From contig CAZIYI010000008.1 of the NCBI GenBank assembly GCA_964543485.1, forward strand, positions 1-18,460: a DNA stretch of 18,460 nucleotides, read 5' to 3'. Shown one piece after another: positions 14,367 through 18,460 of the stretch; positions within the stretch are counted from its first letter, which is position 1, and each line of letters begins with the position of its first letter. Below the pieces are notes generated by a model. That model saw only the letters and a program-made list of their open reading frames with translations, had not been told where the DNA came from and did not search any database. The DNA is from UBA2259 sp964543485. Its GTDB lineage: Bacteria > Patescibacteriota > Dojkabacteria > SC72. Both the position numbers and the translations under genes were made by a program.

Positions 14367-14876
14367 TTACTTAATCTCAAGTAACTCAACCTTAAATATT
14401 AAACCTGCTTTACCAGGAATAGGGCCAGAACCCGTATCACCGTATCCCATTGATGATGGAATCTTTAATTCTCTAATTTCACCTACCTTCATTCCCTTTA
14501 CTCCCTCTTCCCAACCCGTTATAACCATACCATCACCCAGTGTAAACTCAAATGGTGTTCCCCTGTTATATGAGCTATCAAACTCTGTTCCATCACTTAG
14601 AGTGCCTGCATAATGAACCGAAACAGTATTTCCTATAATTGCTTCTTCTCCACTACCTTCTTGTAAAGTTGTGATAGTTAACTCTTCAAAATCTTCTACA
14701 TTACTCATATTGGTATTACTATCTTCTAAATTTAAATCAATATTTGTTCCATTTACATCTGTTGGTAGGGAACCTCCCTCTTTGTTTAAGAATACAAAGA
14801 TACCAATAGACAGAACGGACACGATTATCACAGTAACAACAACTGGTACTATTTTTGTAATATTTTCATCTTGCAT
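14367..14876 (-). CDS. membrane-anchored FKBP-type peptidyl-prolyl isomerase
   Basis: 169 residues. One transmembrane segment (about 9-30, VPVVVTVIIVSVLSIGIFVFL) is followed by an Asn/Asp-rich linker (31-65). A complete FKBP domain then runs from about 66 to 169: VSVHYAGTLSDGTEFDSS, FTLGDGMVITGWEEGVKGM, and GYGDTGSGPIPG with LIFKVELLEIK at the end. The order implies an N-in, C-out orientation, with the isomerase acting on exported proteins. No lipobox cysteine follows the hydrophobic segment, so it is an uncleaved anchor. It may work beside the thiol-redox protein encoded tail-to-tail with it (no gap), since both serve folding of secreted proteins such as the Cys-rich surface protein (inference). 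A weak -10 (TAGAAA, 14888-14883) lies 6 nt before the ATG. Confidence 0.93.
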   Translation of the reverse strand: MQDENITKIVPVVVTVIIVSVLSIGIFVFLNKEGGSLPTDVNGTNIDLNLEDSNTNMSNVEDFEELTITTLQEGSGEEAIIGNTVSVHYAGTLSDGTEFDSSYNRGTPFEFTLGDGMVITGWEEGVKGMKVGEIRELKIPSSMGYGDTGSGPIPGKAGLIFKVELLEIK

Positions 14877-14935
14877 ATCAATTTTCTAAAAAGTTATTTC
14901 AAAATATATCAATATATATATTAAATTACAAATAT

Positions 14936-14964
14936 TTGTTAGTAAAAATATACTGTGTTAAAAT
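14936..14964 (+). promoter_or_regulatory. promoter of the exonuclease gene
   Basis: TTGTTA (14936-14941), a 17-nt spacer, then TAAAAT (14959-14964) with an extended TGT just upstream. The best-formed promoter of the window. The ATG at 14974 begins 9 nt after the -10, so the leader is at most about 3 nt. Confidence 0.65.
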
Positions 14965-14973
14965 CTATGACTT

Positions 14974-15753
14974 ATGAATAAAAATAAATTACTGTATATA
15001 GATACAGAAACAACAGATACACAATGTAAAGACCTTCTTCAATTAGCATTCATAACAGATGATCCTAACATATACATGAATATGTATTTTAAACCTGTAC
15101 AAGAGATTTCTTTTGGAGCCATGGCAATACATAATATTACTCCTGAAGATGTTGTAGATTTAGATACTTTCCAAGATTCAAAATTACCAAAAGAGGGTAT
15201 AGATCCCGAATATAAAGGAAATTCATTAAAAGAGTATCTGGAGTATTTAGCTAAAGAGTATATATGGGTTGCTCATAATATTGAATTTGATTCTGAAGTG
15301 TTAGAAAAAAAAGGTATTAATATTGAAAGAAAAATATGTACATTAAAGATAGCTAGAAATGCACTAACTACAGATGATGGATACGATTTAGAAAGTTACA
15401 AACTACAGTACCTTAGATACTATCTAGGGCTATACAAAAAGGAAGATAAAGATCATATTAAAGCACATGATGCATTAAGTGATGTATATTTTCTTAAAGA
15501 CTTGTACAAATATCTTGAAGCTAATACAAAACTAAATATTGATAATATGATGCTAATTACTAAACAACCACAAGTAATGAGAGAGATGTCCTTTGGTAAA
15601 TATATGGGTAAAACATTTGAAGAGATAGAAAGAACGGACAGGGAGTATCTTGAGTGGTTAGTAGATAGTATGGGTGATAAACCAGATCTACAGTGGAATG
15701 CTAAATTGGCTTTAGATAATGGAATTAGAAATAGAACTCAATCTCTTTTTTAA
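14974..15753 (+). CDS. DEDDh 3'-5' exonuclease with C-terminal DUF3820-like domain
   Basis: 259 residues. Exo I is YIDTETT (Asp9/Glu11 region), Exo II is AHNIEFDSEVL, and Exo III is KAHDALSDV with the DEDDh histidine. Together these give the four acidic residues and the histidine of the DnaQ/ExoX-like nucleases. The last 55 residues (MSFGKYMGKTFEEI, then YLEWLVDSM) match the small FGKYKG-type domain (DUF3820) often joined to such nucleases. Role: trimming of DNA 3' ends in repair or proofreading, not tied to a polymerase here. An ATG at 14967 is out of frame and gives only four codons. The last 42 nt overlap the 3' end of obg on the other strand; both reading frames look genuine. Confidence 0.88.
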   Translation: MNKNKLLYIDTETTDTQCKDLLQLAFITDDPNIYMNMYFKPVQEISFGAMAIHNITPEDVVDLDTFQDSKLPKEGIDPEYKGNSLKEYLEYLAKEYIWVAHNIEFDSEVLEKKGINIERKICTLKIARNALTTDDGYDLESYKLQYLRYYLGLYKKEDKDHIKAHDALSDVYFLKDLYKYLEANTKLNIDNMMLITKQPQVMREMSFGKYMGKTFEEIERTDREYLEWLVDSMGDKPDLQWNAKLALDNGIRNRTQSLF

Positions 15754-16677
15754 TTCTTTCTTCAATTTCTCAATATCTTCCTTGCGAAATACTGACATAA
15801 TTAAAAAGTCTTTAAAATCTTTCTTAAGTGTTTTTTCAACATCAACTAACTGTTCATTAGAATATATATCTGCTTTTGTAAATACAACGAGCTCTTTTAA
15901 TGAATGTAAATCTTCTGAAATATTAACAAACTCTTTTCGCATATCGTTGTAAACCTTTTTTAAATCCTCATTCTCTAAACTAATACAGTGAACCAGAAGT
16001 TTTGCATATTTTGTATGTTTCAAAAAATCAATTCCAAGACCCTTACCCTTGTAAGCGCCCTCAATTAAACCTGGAAGATCCATAAGGATATACCTATCCA
16101 TTACAGCTAATTGGGGTTGGAGTGTAGTAAACTCATACGGTGCTACCTTGTATTTAGCATTACTTAAAGAATTAACAATACTAGATTTACCTGCATTAGG
16201 AAAGCCCAAAAAGATAACGTCCCCCTTAAGATTAAGCTCTAAGTTTAAGCTTTTACTTTGTAATTCACCACCTTTAGTTCTTGATAACTTACCATCCCAT
16301 CCCTCACCTCTTAGTGCAAAATTTCCTAAGCCACCTAAACCACCATCTAAAATTTTCAATCTATACCCATGTTTAGAGATAGTAAAAATCTCTGTATCAT
16401 CACCATTGAAAATCTTTGTAACTAAAGGAACATGTATCTCTAAATCAGTACCATCTTTACCCGTTCTTTTGTTCTTTTCACCAACATGACCACTCTCTGC
16501 TTTATAGCTTTTAATCTGTGCTATCTTAGAAAAATCATGAATATTTTCATCACCAACAATATATACATCTCCACCTTTACCACCACTACCTCCATCCGCT
16601 TTCCTATCCCTATCAAAAGCGATAATTCCATCACCTCCCTTACCCGATTCAATTGTTATTCTACATTTATCTACCAT
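15712..16677 (-). CDS. obg: GTPase Obg/CgtA
   Basis: 321 residues. The glycine-rich Obg fold occupies residues 1-155 (SGKGGDGIIAFDRDRKADGGSGG and later GGLGGLGNFALR). The GTPase domain follows: G1 GFPNAGKSS (158-166), G2 Thr in FTTLQPQ, G3 DLPGLIEGA (200-208), and G4 FTKAD (266-270, TKxD rather than NKxD, as is common in Obg). The G5 region reads MSVFRKED. There is no C-terminal OCT domain, so it is the minimal form. Role: essential GTPase for 50S ribosomal subunit assembly and stress signalling. It is divergent from korA across 96 nt. Its 3' end overlaps the exonuclease gene by 42 nt. A TAGAAT lies 7 nt before the ATG, with a loose ATTACA/TTACAA -35. Confidence 0.96.
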   Translation of the reverse strand: MVDKCRITIESGKGGDGIIAFDRDRKADGGSGGKGGDVYIVGDENIHDFSKIAQIKSYKAESGHVGEKNKRTGKDGTDLEIHVPLVTKIFNGDDTEIFTISKHGYRLKILDGGLGGLGNFALRGEGWDGKLSRTKGGELQSKSLNLELNLKGDVIFLGFPNAGKSSIVNSLSNAKYKVAPYEFTTLQPQLAVMDRYILMDLPGLIEGAYKGKGLGIDFLKHTKYAKLLVHCISLENEDLKKVYNDMRKEFVNISEDLHSLKELVVFTKADIYSNEQLVDVEKTLKKDFKDFLIMSVFRKEDIEKLKKELKKRLSSISNSII

Positions 16678-16689
16678 TTCAGATATTCT

Positions 16690-16714
16690 ACATTACTTTT
16701 AGCTAATTTGTAAT
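16690..16714 (-). promoter_or_regulatory. promoter of obg (approximate)
   Basis: On the minus strand a TAGAAT -10 ends 7 nt before the obg ATG at 16677, with an imperfect ATTACA about 18 nt further upstream. Extent given is approximate. Predicted transcript is leaderless or nearly so. Confidence 0.4.
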
Positions 16715-16718
16715 CATT

Positions 16719-16747
16719 TTGACAATATATTTTAGTAATGGTAACCT
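16719..16747 (+). promoter_or_regulatory. promoter of korA
   Basis: A perfect TTGACA (16719-16724), a 17-nt spacer and TAACCT (16742-16747) with an extended TGG upstream. Predicted start is near 16754, giving a leader of about 20 nt. No Shine-Dalgarno before the ATG. Confidence 0.55.
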
Positions 16748-16773
16748 AAATAGATATACAAACTGCTCACTAA

Positions 16774-18460
16774 ATGAAGAATAGATATTCCATAAAATTT
16801 GGAGGACAATCTGGACAAGGTATCAATACTCTTGGGAAATTTGTTAGTAAAGCACTTAAAAATATTGGATATCATACATTTGCATATAGAGAGTATCCCT
16901 CCATTATCAAAGGTGGTTACTCATCATATCAAATTGATTTCTCCCCAGAAGATGTTCTCTCTCCAACAAAAAAATGTGATTTTCTTGTTTGTATCGCTAA
17001 AGAAGCTTTAGATGAATATATATACTCTATTAAGAAAAATGGTGTTCTTCTTCACTCTGTAAAAGAGTATACCTTTAATCAAAAGGCAAAAGAATATATT
17101 AAAAAACAAAAAATTGAGGTTATATATATAGATAGCGCTGATATAACTACAAAAGAGAAAGCCCCCCTCATTATGGGAAATGTTGTAATGTTAGGTGCTT
17201 TGTGGAAAGTTTTAGGATTAAATATTAAATTACTTGAAAGAGTAGTTGTTGAATACTTTTCTAAAAAAGAGGGCGTTGATATACAAGCAGAAAAAAGATG
17301 CATTAAGGCAGGTTACAATCTATCAACTTTAAAAGAGCAAAATATTTCAAAAATATCTGGTATTAAAGCAGTACAGTGGTCTAAATCTAAGGTATTAACT
17401 GGAAATGAAGCTATAGCTTTGGGAGCTATATCTGCTGGATGTAGAGCTTACTATGCGTATCCTATGACTCCAGCTACTTCAATATTAGAGGTATTAGGTA
17501 ATACATATGAAAAAACAGGTATTGTTGTAAAGCAGGCAGAAAGTGAAATAACTGCAGTACAAATGGTAATGGGAAGTATGTATATGGGAACAAGAGCCTT
17601 TACAGCAACCTCTGGAGGTGGGTTTGATCTAATGACAGAAAGTATTTCATGCTCGGGAATGACAGAAATCCCCTTAGTAATTGTTCTTGGTCAAAGAGCT
17701 GGAAGTGGTACTGGAGTACCTACATGGAGTGGAGCATCTGATTTAAATGTTGCCCTACACGCAGGTCATGGAGAGTCTCCTAAATGTGTACTATGTGCTA
17801 GTGACGCTATAGACAGCTTTGAACTAATCCAAGATGCATTTAATATCTCTGAGAAGTTTCAGATACCTGTTATTTTACTTACTGAAAAACATATTGCAGA
17901 ATCTATCTTCAATATATCTAAATTACCTAAACCGAAAGGGCTTGATAGAGGTCTTGTACAAAACGGTACACAGAGATATTTAATAACTAGAAGTGGTGTT
18001 TCCCCTAGATGGATACCAAAAAATGGTAAAAAAACATATTTAACCAATAGTGATGAGCATAATGAAGATGGTATTAGTACAGAAGACGAAATAGATATTG
18101 TGAATATGTCAGAAAAAAGAATGAGAAAGTTAACTTCATTGAAAAAAAATACTCCAGAGCCAAAATACTATGGTTCATCAGATCCATCCATTGTTTTTGT
18201 TGGTTTAGGTAGTAGTAAAAATGCCGTATTAGATGCAATGAAACAGAGTAAGAAAAGAATAGGGTATTTACATTACAAATATATATATCCATTTAAATAT
18301 CAAAAACTTTTAGATTTGACAAAAAAAAGTGTGAAAATTGTTCTAATCGAGAATAACCAGAATAGTGGATTAGGGAAACTAATTAAAGAAGAGAGTAATT
18401 TTTATATATCAAATACACTGAATAAATATGATGGTAGACCATTTTTTGTAGATGATATAT
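16774..18460 (+). CDS. korA: 2-oxoacid:ferredoxin oxidoreductase, fused gamma-alpha subunit (partial, runs past the window)
   Basis: 562 complete codons, open at the right edge with no stop seen. Residues about 3-185 are the gamma domain (FGGQSGQGINTLGKFVSKAL, then YREYPSIIKGGYSSYQI). From about 205 on is the alpha domain (GNEAIALGAISAG, YAYPMTPATSILE, QAESEITAVQMVMG, TATSGGGFDLMTE), which forms the pyrimidine-side thiamine diphosphate site. The fused gamma-alpha form is that of the KorA-type enzymes (2-oxoglutarate or a related 2-oxoacid). The TPP-binding beta subunit (korB) would be expected just downstream, outside the window. Role: reversible oxidative decarboxylation of a 2-oxoacid to acyl-CoA with reduction of ferredoxin, an oxygen-sensitive reaction of anaerobes. 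Substrate cannot be fixed from this part. The start at 16774 is chosen because the gamma fold begins within a few residues of it. Confidence 0.93.
   Translation, partial: MKNRYSIKFGGQSGQGINTLGKFVSKALKNIGYHTFAYREYPSIIKGGYSSYQIDFSPEDVLSPTKKCDFLVCIAKEALDEYIYSIKKNGVLLHSVKEYTFNQKAKEYIKKQKIEVIYIDSADITTKEKAPLIMGNVVMLGALWKVLGLNIKLLERVVVEYFSKKEGVDIQAEKRCIKAGYNLSTLKEQNISKISGIKAVQWSKSKVLTGNEAIALGAISAGCRAYYAYPMTPATSILEVLGNTYEKTGIVVKQAESEITAVQMVMGSMYMGTRAFTATSGGGFDLMTESISCSGMTEIPLVIVLGQRAGSGTGVPTWSGASDLNVALHAGHGESPKCVLCASDAIDSFELIQDAFNISEKFQIPVILLTEKHIAESIFNISKLPKPKGLDRGLVQNGTQRYLITRSGVSPRWIPKNGKKTYLTNSDEHNEDGISTEDEIDIVNMSEKRMRKLTSLKKNTPEPKYYGSSDPSIVFVGLGSSKNAVLDAMKQSKKRIGYLHYKYIYPFKYQKLLDLTKKSVKIVLIENNQNSGLGKLIKEESNFYISNTLNKYDGRPFFVDDI

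Noticed and set aside
14967..14981. ATG at 14967 as an alternative start of the exonuclease
   Set aside because: Different frame, reaches a stop after four codons.
16148..16489. 113-codon open frame antisense to obg
   Set aside because: Mirror of the glycine-rich, conserved Obg sequence (giving proline-rich translation); no independent support.
1..18460. UGA recoding (genetic code 4 or 25)
   Set aside because: Every gene reads full length with the standard code and no in-frame TGA is needed; only absence of TGA stops remains as a weak hint.
1..18460. CRISPR arrays, tRNAs, rRNAs, insertion sequences, attachment sites
   Set aside because: No regularly spaced repeats, cloverleaf sequences, rRNA motifs or transposase genes were found on reading both strands; the intein is the only mobile element seen.

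Overview
The window is an AT-rich (by eye about 30% G+C), gene-dense bacterial segment with sixteen protein genes. It holds no rRNA, tRNA, CRISPR array or transposase that I can recognise. The gene set suggests a small-genome anaerobic fermenter. Supporting signs are an oxygen-sensitive class III ribonucleotide reductase as the only RNR in view, a 2-oxoacid:ferredoxin oxidoreductase, thioredoxin-linked redox proteins, and a TM-anchored secreted foldase and giant surface protein with no outer-membrane features. Taken with very short intergenic regions, this looks most like a Patescibacteria/CPR lineage (Dojkabacteria or Microgenomates type). That placement is inference, not proof.

Layout. 122-3445 (+) is a giant Cys-rich membrane-anchored surface protein. 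A bidirectional terminator separates it from a small Tic20/DUF4870-like membrane protein (3520-3870, -). A regulatory region with four GTATAC sites separates that gene from lexA (4003-4656, +). The nrd operon follows on the minus strand, transcribed in the order nrdR (8579-9022), nrdD with an in-frame LAGLIDADG intein (5508-8567), a 45-residue ORF carrying the glycyl-radical motif (5352-5489), and the activase nrdG (4659-5351). Its upstream region holds a good promoter and three NrdR-box-like palindromes. Next come a RfaE2-like nucleotidyltransferase (9244-9732, +), a thioredoxin-reductase homologue (9729-10682, -), methionine aminopeptidase (10763-11530, -), a compact SF1 helicase (11744-12907, -), a thioredoxin-CcdA fusion (12936-14366, +), a membrane-anchored FKBP (14367-14876, -), a DEDDh exonuclease (14974-15753, +), the GTPase Obg (15712-16677, -) and a fused gamma-alpha KorA that runs off the right edge (16774 onward, +).

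How the genes work together. NrdR/NrdD/glycyl-radical ORF/NrdG form a complete anaerobic dNTP-synthesis and control module. LexA, the helicase and the exonuclease are DNA-damage or replication functions. The TrxB homologue could pass electrons through thioredoxin to CcdA and on to extracytoplasmic dithiols, and perhaps to the RNR.

Most notable points. (1) NrdD lacks its glycyl-radical domain, which lies 18 nt downstream in the same frame, behind a single TAA. (2) The intein is inserted immediately before the presumed catalytic cysteine. (3) Most transcription units have a -10 element 4-9 nt before the ATG and no Shine-Dalgarno, implying leaderless mRNAs. (4) lexA is preceded by four GTATAC sites spaced 22/14/22 bp. 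(5) The surface-protein gene is a codon-usage mosaic. (6) Convergent genes abut or overlap. (7) None of the 15 visible stop codons is TGA.
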